From positions 33,791,248 through 33,855,247 of the forward strand of contig NC_085871.1 in the NCBI RefSeq assembly GCF_034702125.1: a stretch of DNA of 64,000 nucleotides, read 5' to 3'. Positions within the stretch are counted from its first letter, which is position 1. Each line of letters begins with the position of its first letter. Origin of the DNA: Engraulis encrasicolus (Eukaryota; Chordata; Actinopteri; Clupeiformes; Engraulidae). The notes under the pieces were generated by a model that saw nothing but the letters and a program-made list of their open reading frames with translations, searched no databases and was not told the DNA's origin. The position numbers were made by a program, and so were the translations under genes. This document shows positions 46,760 to 58,554 of the stretch, in pieces.

Positions 46760-46866
46760 TAGACAGAGACAAGGACAAAGGGAAAGAGACAGAGACAGAG
46801 ACAGAGAAAGATAAAGAGAAAGAGAAAGAGAAAGAGAAAGAGAAAGAGAAAGAGAAAGAGAAAGAG
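46735..46866. repeat. CAGA and GAGAAA microsatellite
   Basis: CAGA units at 46735-46760, then (GAGAAA)n to 46866. Confidence 0.95.
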
Positions 46867-47876
46867 ACAGAGAGAGTCACAATTGGGAGAGAGAGGTAAA
46901 AAGGAGAGAGATAAAGATAGCGTGAAAGAATATGACACAAGAAAAGAGAGAGTGAAACAGATACTTACTCTCAGTTGGTGGTACGAGACGAGTCTGTGAG
47001 CTGACTATGATCTCCCCTCTGGGTCTTGAGACACGTCTGCTGCCGGGCTCCTTTCACCCTTTTGAGGACTTTTTGAGGCTCACCAGGGAGCCCAGACAGA
47101 TGGATGGATAGATAGATAGATAACGAGAGATAGAAGGGTAGATGGAGAGATGTATAGAGAGAGAGAGACCGAGTGGCTGAAATGTATTATTGAAAATAGG
47201 CAACAGACCTCGCATGGACTCACAAACTGGAGGTGTTGTGCACAGGGCTCTTCACCAGCCGTCTTACCCTGCAGTTCTCCTTCAAAACAGCAGGGGGAAG
47301 TAGAGTTCAAGGATCCACCAGCTTCCGTTGACACCGCATCTGATAAGTTTTGATGTGAAATTCAAAAGGAATTCAAACATTACATTCTCCTCCCTGGTCC
47401 CTTTTGCAAACAAACGATATCACACATGTATCTTTCGTGGTAATCTCATCCTCGAAGTCACAAAAGTTACAAACATTCTTTTGTTCTGTTGTCTGGCTCG
47501 GTGTTGTGTTTTATGATAAATCGGCCACAGACATTGAAACCTTTTCCAGTATTCAGAGTCTGGCAATGCATCATTTGATCTGACAAGGGAAAAAGGTTGG
47601 AGCGTTGAGTCCAGCCAGTCTGCTCCTTTCCATCCATACCAAATGAGTTTTGGATGGAGCGGGCAAACACCCACCCACCCCCCTCTCTCGTCTAGCAGGA
47701 GCTGTTGTGAAGTCCAAGTGGAAATCCTCTCAAAGACAAGCAGGCGAAGCCCAGTTGGAAAGCTAAGCTGGAGTACATCGTGTACACGCATACAGGCACA
47801 CTCAGACACACATACACACACACATAGGCTACACACACACACTCTCTCCCTCTCTCACACACACACACACAAGCTG

Positions 47877-47935
<59 letters not shown>

Positions 47936-48212
47936 AGCTGTCTGTCTCTCTCTTTCTATTTCTCTTTCTCTCACACACACACACGCACGCACATAGTTTT
48001 ATTAGGCCCCTAGTAGGATATCACTTGACATGAACAGAATATGATAGCTCTACGCAGCCAAAAAAGGGAAAAAAGGCACTTTTAAATTCAGAACGACTCA
48101 TAGTCACAACCAAATAGGCCTCCATTTAGTCAAGACCACACTTTTAAACATTTTAATTTCATCTCAATGTATTCAAGCCTTTTGAAAAACTGATTTTGCT
48201 TTATTCTTCTAG
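46867..48212. other. Unassigned DNA; candidate intron of the plus-strand gene
   Basis: No second exon for the frame at 48213 was found. Interrupted CA and CT microsatellites lie at 47809-47990. The 48100-48212 part ends in a good polypyrimidine tract before the exon. Confidence 0.35.
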
Positions 48213-48329
48213 TGTCGTCAGTATAAGAGGCTCAAGCTCCAGAAGCCGGAGGACATAATTCCACTAGCTGACGAATTCATCGAGAACGAGAGAGAAGAAC
48301 TTGAAGAAAGTCGTCTTCATTTAGGCTGA
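48213..48329 (+). CDS. Candidate last coding exon of an unrecognised gene
   Basis: A strong acceptor (TTTGCTTTATTCTTCTAG) is followed by 38 codons and a TGA. Only this frame is open; the other two stop within 15 codons, so the exon starts in phase 0. The peptide is charged and soluble, beginning CRQYKRLKLQKPEDIIPLA, with an acidic helical tail (FIENEREELEESRLHLG). The codons look coding-like and the region is not repetitive. The protein family is not recognised. The next exon upstream was not found; introns would carry the microsatellites to the left. If real, the gene is convergent with mtpn, whose last exon is 4.5 kb to the right on the other strand. The alternative is a chance frame after a pyrimidine tract. 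Confidence 0.5.
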   Translation, partial: CRQYKRLKLQKPEDIIPLADEFIENEREELEESRLHLG

Positions 48330-49070
48330 CATCAATAGCATGGTACAGCTGTCGCCATTGATTTTGTGTGAAAATGTGTGCTCTCAATGTTTTATCAAGA
48401 TCTTCGACTAAACCCATGTTATTCTAGTAAAGGGCCTAAGGCTGAAAACAAAACATGCAATATTGTGGGTTAATAAGATCTATGAAGGCTATTACAGCCA
48501 CTATGTCATTCAGCCCCTTGAAATGCATGTGCACGCACACACCCACACACGCCTTTGGTAAATGTGGGCACACATACTGTAAATGCACACAACACAGACA
48601 CACGCACGCACCATCTAAGACGAGAGGCAAACAAAACACTTATGGAATGTTTTCTGATCTCAGTTTGATATTTTTATGTCATCATTTATTTATCTGTTGG
48701 ATGCTGGTCGTAGAAATACAGTATGACTGACTTCAGTTGTAAAGAGAAGCTCAGTGTTTGATGATAACCCACCCAGGGAGCACCAACATGTTCATGACAT
48801 GATGAAACCCAAACATGCTCCGTGGGAGGTATGATGACCTACTGCTTATGATGTCTTCTAACGTTTTGGCAGCTTATCAGACCGTTATTGTGGCCAATAA
48901 TGGCCTCAAGATTTTGTCTTGGGAAACTTTCCCTGCAGGTCTTCTGTTGTTGCTACTGTTTATACTCTTGCAGACTGAATGTGAATCAGAATGTCTCATT
49001 CAATGAGGGGTTGGGAGTTGCAATCTGCAATCTGCAAACTGATCAAATAAATTATAACATAATGGCTTGA
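48330..49070 (+). other. Possible 3' UTR of the plus-strand candidate gene
   Basis: Non-repetitive sequence follows the TGA, and AATAAA occurs at 49046-49051 (within ATCAAATAAATTATAAC). The region contains a short CA-rich segment at about 48535-48610. The 3' end is inferred only from the signal. Confidence 0.35.
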
Positions 49071-49991
49071 AAGGGATCGGGGCGGCCGTATTGTTGCAAG
49101 TGGGCCACTGATGTTGAGTCATGAGACATTGTGGCATGGTTTGAAAATTGTGGTTTCAACTCCATGCTTCCTTCTTTTTAATAAGGCTTTCAAAATGCAA
49201 ACTTGGTTCTACAGAACTTAAATTAATTGAAGCGTGACTCAACTTTTGATGACTGTTGATTGATTCCTTCTTTTTCTCACGTTATGAGTCATGGGAGAGA
49301 CTTTCTTGCCCTCTCTCACCTTGCAGACTGAGTAAATGGAAATGGCTATGATTGCGACTGGGTGTGTATAGTGTGTTGTAATCCATTATTCAATGAAAAC
49401 GTACACGATAAACACAAGGCAACAAACACCAAGGTTCACGAGGTGCTTTCACAGGCACTGACTGATGTGTTGCTGATCTGATATATTTATTAATGATTTC
49501 TTATGGGGAGCCAAATGTCAGACAAAAGATCACAGGGCCACAGGTCCTCTACTCCAGCAGACTTCCAAACCATAAAAAGGTGAAGGAGGTAACATAACTC
49601 CTTCGACTCGACAAAAGGTTCACTGCACCATCAATTCCCAGGCGTTATTGCTTAAGCAGTCATGAAGTTTGTCAATAACAAACAAACCTGGCCCTATGTA
49701 GATGGATAGATTGTACCATGCATTGCAACTCTGCTGCGAGTGAGGACATGACACTGGCCCAAAAAGGAAAAAAACTAAATCAGAGGTAAAAGGCAAGTTT
49801 CCTGGCAACACAGGTGACTTCAGGCCTGCCTGTCCCGAGTAAAATCTGCTTATTCAAAGCTGTTTGGATCAAATGTGGACACATTAGGGGAATAATAACA
49901 GTATATCCGCCCTTAACACTTTCCCCTTCAGCCAGGTAATGTCACATGTGTAAGTAATACAACAGCACTGTATGTAATTTAATGTTTATTT

Positions 49992-50195
49992 GGTTACACT
50001 TAACTTGGCGCTGGCGTCATACAGTGTCATGACAGTCATGAACATTATGTCAATGTCAGACGTTTTATGGTCATGAAAAGTTAACATGGTTAGGGCTCTT
50101 TACCATACCCAAATGACATAAAATATTTTTGACATTTAGATGATGCATATGTTACGACACTGCTATGTCATACCTGCCTCAAGTTAAGTGTTACC
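49992..50195. mobile_element. 204-bp MITE, GGTWACACTTAACTTG ends, 8-bp target duplication
   Basis: GGTTACACTTAACTTG at the left and the inverse of GGTAACACTTAACTTG at the right (one mismatch in 16) are flanked by a perfect GTTTATTT duplication (49984-49991 and 50196-50203). Eight-bp duplication with GG ends fits Merlin better than hAT, which begins with CA; P elements also give 8 bp. A related GGTAACACTTTATAATAA start lies at 19617. Confidence 0.88.
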
Positions 50196-51056
50196 GTTTA
50201 TTTCAATAAGGTACTCAGTGTGTGCAACTTTCATTTCATTCGCTACTTATTCAAGTCTGTTGAAGTGTACTTTTTTTTCACGAGGAAGATGGTAGAAAAG
50301 GGGAATTTCTCGTTGCTCAACGTGCTAGACGCTGGTTGACCAATCTCCAGTCCATCTCGCAACTGCAATCTGTAAAGGAAACTCGACTGTGGACAGTGTT
50401 ATGGCACTACATAAATAGCTTTAACAGCAGCTTAACTGATTTGTGCTGAAGGCAACCAGAATGCTACTTTATTTCAGAAAATAAAGATCAGTCTTCCATA
50501 CAAATAAAGGAGAGCCACACAATACTGAGAAGAAAATAATCCTCTCCACATCTCTTAACAATGTGTGCTGGTGTCCTCTCTCCAAAAGGCACCATAGGCA
50601 GAACAGAAGAGCCTATACAAGAGCAATGAAGGTGGGGCTGTAACGCTATGTAATGAGGCCCTCATCTCATTGTCAAGTCCAGACGGCATAATGAGGAATC
50701 AACTATAGACGTGGGCTTGTGGCTTATTTGTCTGGTACGAGGCCGCACACATACAGTACGTACACACGCACACACACACACACCGAGCTCAGAGAGCACA
50801 GGGGACTAGAGGAGACGGCGAGTGGAGTGGAATCGGCCATCAGCCTGGCAGGTTGGGCCGATAACTGCATGGTCATTATAAATTACGCCTGGTGCCGGGC
50901 GGCGGAGTGGAGCAGAACAGAGATCTCCCAGGTCGCGCACGTAGCAGTGTGTGGGCTGGGATGGGCGAGTCGTGAGTCAGTATATGAGAGAAGAGAGGAC
51001 TGAGTTGTGAATGCAATTATTCATACGACCAGGGTCGTGACCAGCCCTGTCTACTG

Positions 51057-51059
<3 letters not shown>
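50196..51059. other. Unassigned non-coding DNA
   Basis: No gene was recognised. GCCTGGTGCCGGGCGGCGGAG near 50888 is GC-rich and non-repetitive. Confidence 0.4.

Positions 51060-51094
<35 letters not shown>
51060..51094. repeat. GT microsatellite
   Basis: (GT)n just beyond the likely 3' end of mtpn. Confidence 0.95.
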
Positions 51095-51095
<1 letters not shown>

Positions 51096-51124
51096 CGGAA
51101 TAAAACAAAGTCAGGCTGTGTTTT

Positions 51125-52827
51125 TTTGTTTTCCTTTTGTTGTTTATTTCAGTTCTTAATTCCACATGTTTCTCACAATGATGCCAGTTATTAAGCATTC
51201 CAACTCATATGACCACTATCGGAGAGCGAGAGCAACTTAAAGCAGGAGGAAAGCAGTCTTGGATGTTTTTTTTTGTCGTTTTCTTTTTTTCTCTCTTGTG
51301 TTGTTTGTTTTCTTTTGTAAGAGCTTTGCAGCAGAAGCAGCTCTGGCATGCAATGAGGCCAGCAGGAGACTTAATCAAACTCAGGAGTGTGAGAAAACAA
51401 AACCCAAGGCCAGAAAACCCATTACATAATGTGCCCAACAATCGCAACTACCATACATTATATCATGATTGCAGTAACAAGGGAATTCAGTAAAAGCAAA
51501 AGAAAGCAGTTGAAAAGGGAAAATTAATTTTCACCTTAAAACGGTTATTCTGTTTCAAAGAAGCTACGGTAAAAAGCTGTAGGTAAGAGGAACATGACTT
51601 TTTTTTTTCTTCCTTTGGGTACCTTTTTTTTTTTTTTTTTTAATTCAACTGCAAACATTGAACTACAAACTGACACTTTACACTGCGAGTAATTGTGAAT
51701 TGGTCAATAATTGAAAACGTTTTGAATGTTACCAAGGGGTGTGTGTGTCTTTGTCTGAAGTGTGACGTGTGGTGAAATATGAAAAGAGTGGAGGGGTTTT
51801 ACTCTGTATGCAGGTTCTGATGGCGAGTTAGTCATTCGCAGCAGCCATAAATAATCTTACACCATCAGACCTCCCCTTCAACTCGCAAGGAAAGACTATC
51901 GAAGTTTTAAATAGGCCGTTAAAAGGGCAAATCCAGCATAGCCAGAAAAAAAGAAGGGCAGCTGCACATTTACCTGTGCTCAAAAGCAGTTTTATTTTAC
52001 CACCATATATCTTTAAAAAAAATTCCAACCCACTATTTTCGGTGACTAGTCTTACCCCATATCAGTAACTGTGTGGCCTTACAGTACTTTGTGTGTAGAA
52101 AAAAATATATATACACGTTGTTCTTTCATGCCCATATGCAGGACGTTGTTTCTTAAAAGGGCATGAACGTCGTCCTCAAGTGCCATTTTTTAATTTTCTT
52201 TTTTCTTTAATTGCTCACACCAACAATAAAAGTCGGAAATGACAGTTTTCTGATTGAAGCTTTAGGACTTAAGGCAGACTACGCAGGAATGGGGGAAATT
52301 TGTTCAGCAATTGGTCCTTAAACAAAAGCGTGATCATTTTTGTTGATTTTTTTTTTGTCTGTCCACTGAAGAACAATTTTTCCTACAGACAAAAAATCGT
52401 AGGGGGAAAAAAAATCACCCTGCCCTTCCACCATAAAATAACAATATCCTATCAAAGTAAAAAAAAAAAAAAAAAAAAAAATCAAAAACAGAACGTCATG
52501 AAGAAAACCAAAACGCAACTATCGCACAGATGAGCGGCGTTATGAGAATAATTTGTTTCTCTGCTAGGATGGATGGATGGATAGATTGATGGATGGAGGG
52601 ATGGAGGGATGGATGGAAGGAAAAGAGATGAAGGAAGAAGCGTCTGCGTCAGTCCGTCACGTCTTGTCTGTTTTCAGAATGAGTGCGCACGGGGGGTGGG
52701 ATGGTGAGAAGAGAGGAGAAGAGAGGAGAGGAGAGCGCCACGTCTGTATGTCCGTCCGCCTGTCCATCCGTCCGTCCGTCCGTCCGCCTGCCTCATCGGC
52801 TGGCTCCCATGGGGCCGTGTGCGCGCC
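51125..52827 (-). other. mtpn: Probable mtpn 3' UTR
   Basis: The sequence after the mtpn stop codon is non-repetitive, AT-rich and free of transposon signatures. On the minus strand an AATAAA signal lies at 51148-51143. Long 3' UTRs are known for vertebrate myotrophin. It contains long T and A runs (for example 51626-51642 and 52460-52481). The true 3' end is an inference from the first good signal before the GT microsatellite. Confidence 0.5.
51143..51148 (-). terminator. mtpn: Candidate polyadenylation signal AATAAA
   Basis: TTTATT on the plus strand reads AATAAA on the minus strand, with T-rich plus-strand (A-rich minus-strand) sequence around 51121-51130. It is the best placed signal to end the mtpn transcript. 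Confidence 0.4.
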
Positions 52828-52914
52828 TCACTTGAGGAGAGCCTTGATGTCGCTGCTCTCCGCCGCTTCAAAGGCACTCAGCCCATCTGGTCCCTTCCGC
52901 TCCTTGTCAGCCCC
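52828..52914 (-). CDS. mtpn: Myotrophin, terminal coding exon
   Basis: Myotrophin (V-1) is a small soluble protein of about 118 residues made of ankyrin repeats; it binds and inhibits actin capping protein and acts in the cytoplasm. This exon encodes the last 28 residues, GADKERKGPDGLSAFEAAES then SDIKALLK, and a TGA stop. It aligns with the conserved end of vertebrate myotrophin, GADK-x-x-KGPDGL-x-A-x-EA-x-x-x-x-IKALL. The acceptor is a CAG after a GT-rich tract (minus strand), phase 0, which joins exactly to the AAG that ends the exon at 63336-63419. The residues ER and AAESSD differ from the mammalian sequence, as expected of a fish orthologue or paralogue. The gene continues to the right. 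Confidence 0.92.
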   Translation of the reverse strand, partial: GADKERKGPDGLSAFEAAESSDIKALLK

Positions 52915-53436
52915 CTGCACGCGCGCACGCACACGCACACACACACACGCACAGACACACACAGGGAGAAAACAAAGACCAACAGTCACATTATTATCTC
53001 CCAGCACCAGCATGTGCGCGTGCACGCACACACACGCACACACACGTTACCATCTCGTACTTCAACACCTGTGGGAAACGAGAGCACGCACACACACGCA
53101 CACTTTTCTGCTAGGCCTGGTAACACCCAACAAAGAGAACAGAAAATAGAACAGATCAGCACACCATGATCGTTAATTTGTTGAGAACACAGCAAAACAC
53201 TGTAACATTGTCATACTAACAAACGTCCCTTGTTGTACACCCATGCATGCACACTCTCCCACAAGATATTTCAACTGAACTTCAAGTAGTTGTGCTGCTT
53301 ATTTGTCCTGCAGGTTTGCTAAGTGCAATTGTCTTATTCGGACTATAAAGAAACAACCATTTCATCCATAACAATTTTACAGCCCAGGGCTGGTGTCAAA
53401 GCGAAGGGGTCAGTGACTATTTTTGGGCTCAGATGT

Positions 53437-53589
53437 CAGGTGGTACAACCACAGCTAATGCCCATATATAAATTAGTCATTGGTCATTAATGTACTGCAA
53501 TTAATATGCTTCTTAGATTACCCACTAAAAAAATAAATTTTAAAAAAATCCATACAATAGTGACATTAGCTGTGGTTGCCCCACCTCTG
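53437..53589. mobile_element. hAT-like MITE in mtpn intron
   Basis: CAGGTGGTACAACCACAGCT at the left pairs with the inverse of CAGAGGTGGGGCAACCACAG at the right; the shared CAACCACAGCTAATG gives a strong inverted repeat. The outer 8 bp do not match, so there is no intact duplication. Confidence 0.7.
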
Positions 53590-53944
53590 ACGTGTGCTGC
53601 TAGTAAACTGACCCAAATATGGACGCTTCAACCAGTGAGACAGATGAACCACTGAAACGAGTTGCAGAATCAGGTTGAATTTTAAAGGTCGACAACCCTA
53701 TTTTTTATTTGGTAGAGTTGTTTTAGTTCCACAATAGTGACAGATGGCCCCAGCAGACTCAACCATTGCGTTTTGCCTCCTACTGCTCAGAGCCACTCTA
53801 CCTTGCTGAGCAACTTGACATCATCTCCCTCTCCCCACCTTGTCAACATCAGTGTCAGCTGCAGGCCATCCCAGTTGCTGTAGGCTTGTGCTTATGCAGC
53901 CACTGGCATTGCCATCGGTGTACCCTCTCCCCCTTTCAATCACC

Positions 53945-53948
<4 letters not shown>

Positions 53949-54001
<53 letters not shown>
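53949..54001. repeat. GT microsatellite
   Basis: (GT)n in the mtpn intron. Confidence 0.96.
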
Positions 54002-54004
<3 letters not shown>

Positions 54005-54349
54005 ATGGATGCACTGTGTATGAAAGAAGCATGGGGTCTTTGGACCGTTATGGTGTAAACAAATCTATGTAAATGCTGCAGACTTCCTGTAATGAGTCAC
54101 TGAGGGAAAACCCGGAGCAAACAAACAAGCATAAAGCCATGGCATGGCATGGCCGAGGCCTCTGTTAGCATCATCCGAAAGGTAAGCCATGAAAAAAAAA
54201 AAAAAAAAAAACTGTATTGGCTCAGTGACAAAGGTTAGACTCCTGTTCCAACATTTCCACATCAAAGTTAGTAACAAGTTTTGTTTTTGTTTGGCCATCA
54301 CAAAGGGATGGACACAAGAAAGATGTAGGTCCAAATGTATGCATGCCAT

Positions 54350-54401
54350 AGACAGAGAGAGAGAAAGAGAGAGAGAGAGAGAAAGAGAGAGCGAGAGAAA
54401 G

Positions 54402-54448
<47 letters not shown>

Positions 54449-54570
54449 AAGAGAGAGAAAGAGAGAGAAAGAGAGAGAAAGAAAGCGAAAAAGAGAGAAT
54501 GAAAGTTAGAGATGCAAGAGGCCCTGACCTATTTTTGATGCCAAGGGGAAAAGGGGGGGGGGGGGGGGGC
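54350..54570. repeat. GA/GAAA microsatellite and G-run
   Basis: (GA)n, (AAAG)n at about 54400-54435, GAAAGAGA units, then a run of 17 G near 54554-54570. Confidence 0.94.
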
Positions 54571-54899
54571 TTGGTACCACGCAGGCAGTGGACCGAGAAT
54601 CTGAATCGAAAGGATTTCCACAAACACAAAAGGGAGCTGCGAGGCACTCTCTCAATTGCCCACCTCTAATTGAAGGCTGAAGTGGCACACAATCTGACCC
54701 CCATCAGACCATCACATTTGCGAAAACACGCACGAAACAGCAGGGCCAGTTTTTCTTTTTTTTTCAAAGCCTCCTAGACACAAGCCCCCCAGTGTTAACC
54801 AAAACTAGGTTTCGGGAGCAAAACATACTGAGCCAGGCTAGGATTAAAACTGAAGTCTGGTCAACAGACAGGCTGCCCGTATGGTCAGCGGCACTAGGG

Positions 54900-55045
54900 C
54901 CTCGGACAGCTTTGACTGGGCCCGGGATAAAAAAACATCTGAAAGGGCCCACTTCTCAATACCTAGTACAATGTGATGGGGACCCAATTCTGGCACACAC
55001 AACCCCACGCCCCTCTCCAAGGGCCTGGGTAAACATACCCGTTTA
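54900..55045. repeat. Dispersed repeat fragment, pair with 9495-9605
   Basis: Inverse orientation relative to the first copy; see that entry. Confidence 0.55.
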
Positions 55046-55831
55046 CCCCCCCATTACTGGGCTTAAGCGTTGCAGCACCCACTCCACTCAGGCTCCTTAC
55101 TTACTTCAGGCAGGGATTACGCAAGAGACTCTCTCCCTCAGCCGGTCCTGCAAGCAGCTTTGGCAGACTCCTGAAAGCGGCTATGCAGCCTGTCTGTGTG
55201 TTGTTAGTGGCTCAGCTGTCAGCCAGGGGGCAAGGTGCAACCTGCTTTGCGCAACACCTTTCACGCCTCCTAACAGGTGCCCCGCACGTTTGATCTGCTT
55301 TTGGCTCATGCCTACGATTGTGAAAAGGGAGCTCACAGCGAGCGAGTAACTTTGTCTTTACTCTTGCGTGGTTCTTGTACCGAATCAAAGGGTCTCACAG
55401 CATGCTGTTGTTCACCTACTGTAGGTCAGGTGCGATCCATCTTCCTCACACCCTCTCAAGTTTCCTCATACGCACACAAGTACACACACACTCACAGACA
55501 TACCACACACACCTGTATGTGAACACATACACACAAAGCATATAAACTTCCTCCCACTTCCTAACCATCTTCTCAGTTAAGACACTTGTGCATCCGGGTA
55601 CTAGACCTGGTGGCAAAGACTGTTTAGCTCCTGTAGCTTCTTCCAAACACATGCAGTGTGTTTACAACCTCTGGCTTTTAACAAGCCTGAAGGTCTATAC
55701 ATAGAATAGTTTCAGCATTTTCGGTAAGCTTAATGCACTACTGGTCACAGCCATGCCACTTGTGACAAGTCTAGCAAATCTGCAATGCCTTTGCCCGAAA
55801 CAAAATCAATGTAAAAAAATACGTAAAACAT

Positions 55832-55990
55832 GGGGGTGCGGTGGCTCAATGAGCCAATATGCCTCACCATTGTACCATTACACCGGGGACCCGTGTTCAA
55901 TTCATACCCCAAGTCATTTCCTGATCCTTTCCAGCCCTCTCTCCCACTCATTTCCTATTGTGCTCTCTCACCGTCCTATCCCAAATAATA
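55832..55990 (+). mobile_element. tRNA-derived SINE, family B
   Basis: The head GGGGTGCGGTGGCTCAATG and the B-box-like GTGTTCAATTCATACCC are followed by TCATTTCCTGATCCTTTCC, TCTCCCACTCATTTCCT and CACCGTCCTATCCCAAATAA, the same body as the minus copy at 19660. Confidence 0.8.
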
Positions 55991-57720
55991 GTAAAACAAG
56001 TTTTAAGATGCTGTACATTTTAAGGTTTGAAATAAAAAATATATGGAAAAAACTTGATACAAATGACCACGTTTTATGTGTAATTTCAGCAGAATCAATT
56101 GTGTGACTGGCAATAGATCTGCCCATAACAGTACACAAAAGGAGTTTGAGGATCACTTATACATCCCATCTCTGAAAACTTCCTCAATAGGGGATAACTG
56201 CCACAGGTTGCAAGTGGAACTGCCTCATTTAGACTACAGAGAAGCAAGCCAGTCATCCACATTAACTTTCTCAGGTTGTAGCCCCATGGCTAGTGTCAAG
56301 ATGAAAATATGTAAGATTCACTCTGGTATAATCCAGGTTATGCTGTGTTATGCAAGGTTGACCAGGAAGGACAATCTGAGCTTGTAAGAACTTTAAGCAG
56401 TAGCTCCAAGCTGAGCTGATAGTGCTAATGAAGCTATCCACATCCAGCTGTGTTTGTTAACGTGACTCACGCTACATGAAAAAGTTAGGTCAATCCAGGC
56501 AGCAGGCAGCAGGCAGGCAGGCAGGCAGATCATGTTGGTGGCAGGGGAGAGGTGCGGCTTGTTGCTGCCAGAGCTGTCCATTAAGTCTTCATTAGGCTGT
56601 TATTGAGTGGAGAGGAGAGACTCTCCATGTATAATCTATCAGCCGGGTCTCGGCACACACAACCACAACCACCGTCACCTCCCTTCCTCCTGCACATCTC
56701 TTCTTCTTCTTTACTGCTACCGCTGTAGCACACCCCCCCCCCCACACACACACACACACGCGCACCCAAGAGAGCGGTGCTGAGAGTGAGCGAGAAAGGC
56801 TTACGGGAGTCTATTGACCGGCGCGGCCTCCTCCACTCAAGCGCTCGCGGCGACTAGTGGACATATTTTACATGGCATTACTTACGGCAAAGGCAGGGGG
56901 CTGCCGATCGATACCAAACTCTGATAGAGAGACGACGAATGGAGGGAAAGACAGGAGTTAAGAAGGAGAAAAAAAATGGAGGGATGTGAGGAGGAGGAGG
57001 AGGTGGAGGAGAGGAAAGAAAGAGACAGGAGAGAAATAGGTGAACATAAAGGGGGAGAGAGAGAGGACACAGTGAGAGAAACACAGAAAAAAAGGAAGTG
57101 AGGCGTAGGAGGAGGAGAGGAAAGCAAGAGATAAGGAGAGAAATAGAGGAACATAAAGGGTGAAAGAGAAATTACCTGGCAGAGTACAGACACCAGGAAA
57201 AGACAGCATGTGGGTAAGGTGCGAGGCCGAGGCTCTTGTGGCGCGATAACTACGGATTCTTTCCCACTCTGACACAAGGTCAAAATGAAAAGATTTTACA
57301 TCAAACAAACCCACCAAGGTAAGCAACAGACCAAAAAAAACCCATACAAAGATGGGCAGACAAGATAGAGATGTCTCCCTACTACACCCAAGAAGTACAT
57401 CCAAGAACAACTCAATATCCACATATCAAAAAAGGGGAAAGAAGAGTTATGAAAGAGAGAAGGATATAAAAAAAGGAAGTGGCACACAATGAACAAGCTG
57501 TTACAGTTGGTCCCCAAACTCTGAGTGAGCCACACTTCTTTGTGCGCGAAGGGGTTGAAAATGATGAGCGAGAGGCTAAATATAGAGGAGAGGAAATGGT
57601 TTGTCTTCTGCACGGTCCTAAATACCGGCTTCCTGTTAGGCAGGGTCACCCATTTAGTCTAACTGATAAATGTCACTACAGAGAGGGGTTGCACCCACCC
57701 ACCATCTGACGATGAGCATC
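55991..57720. other. Unassigned intronic DNA
   Basis: A CAGG repeat (GGCAGGCAGGCAGG) lies near 56507-56527 and a C-run with CA at 56732-56758. The part 56940-57180 is purine-rich, with a unit that recurs (GGAGAGAAATAG, then GAACATAAAGGG) at about 57028 and 57136, indicating a short duplication. Confidence 0.5.
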
Positions 57721-58055
57721 ATTTCTTTTCTCTCTCTCCCTCCCTCTCTTTATTTTATTACTTAACCGCTGTGTCACTTCACTTTGTAGGGCAAACCTTT
57801 TTGCAGCAGTTGTCAAGAGAGCTTTTAATTTATTACTTACCCAAGCAAAAAAAAAGGCACACAAAGAGACAAACAAAGCAAAAAGAGAAAAACCTCATGA
57901 GCGTGCTTACACTACCTGTCAAGCTATATTTGTTTGCATTTGAAGAGTTTCGTTGCAAAACAATGTATCCGCCATTTTTGACTTTTGCATTTTATTATTG
58001 GAAATGACTGTTCAGAAGTCCATCATCTACGTGTGAAATCTTGGCATATAGATGT

Positions 58056-58205
58056 GGGGCAGCCGTGACCTAATGGTTAGAGAGTTGGTCTTTCAATCTA
58101 GGGGTTGCCGGTTCAAATCCCCCCTGACCTCTCCCCTACATCTCCATCCATGGCTGAAGCGCCCTTGAGCAAGGCACCTAAGCCCACATTGCTCCAGGGA
58201 CTTTG
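58056..58205 (+). mobile_element. tRNA-derived SINE, family A, 3'-truncated
   Basis: This is the clearest head in the window: GGGGCAGCCGTGACCTAATG, then GGTTGCCGGTTCAAATCCCC, CCATCCATGGCTGAAG and GAGCAAGGCACCTAAGCCC. The body stops after GCTCCAGGGACTTTG, so the conserved 3' tail is missing. Confidence 0.88.
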
Positions 58206-58244
58206 TCATGTTGTATTATCTGTCTTTTATGGTAGCTGCCTTAA

Positions 58245-58554
58245 AGGTGCACTGTGTAGGATGGTGGCCTGAGTATTGCAACTATGCTGCCAAATTGTAT
58301 CGTTTCATGAATGTTTACTAAATAATAAACTGATTACAAGCATGACCAAAGTACAGTAAGTTTTGCATCTAAAAATGTCTAATTCAAAATGGCGGACAGT
58401 GGAGAAGATCCCTCCTTTTCATGTATGAAAAGTGCAATTTTACCAGTCATAATGAATACCTTCATGGTGGCGGTATTCATGAAAAAGCTAATATTTGTGA
58501 ATGGGCAGCATGAATTCTGGAAATAAACGACTAAAAATATTACACATTGCACCT
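58245..58554 (+). mobile_element. TTAA-flanked MITE, same family as 7077-7408
   Basis: TTAA at 58241-58244 and 58555-58558 with ends AGGTGCACTGTGTA and TACACATTGCACCT. It is a full-length copy of 310 bp. Confidence 0.8.
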
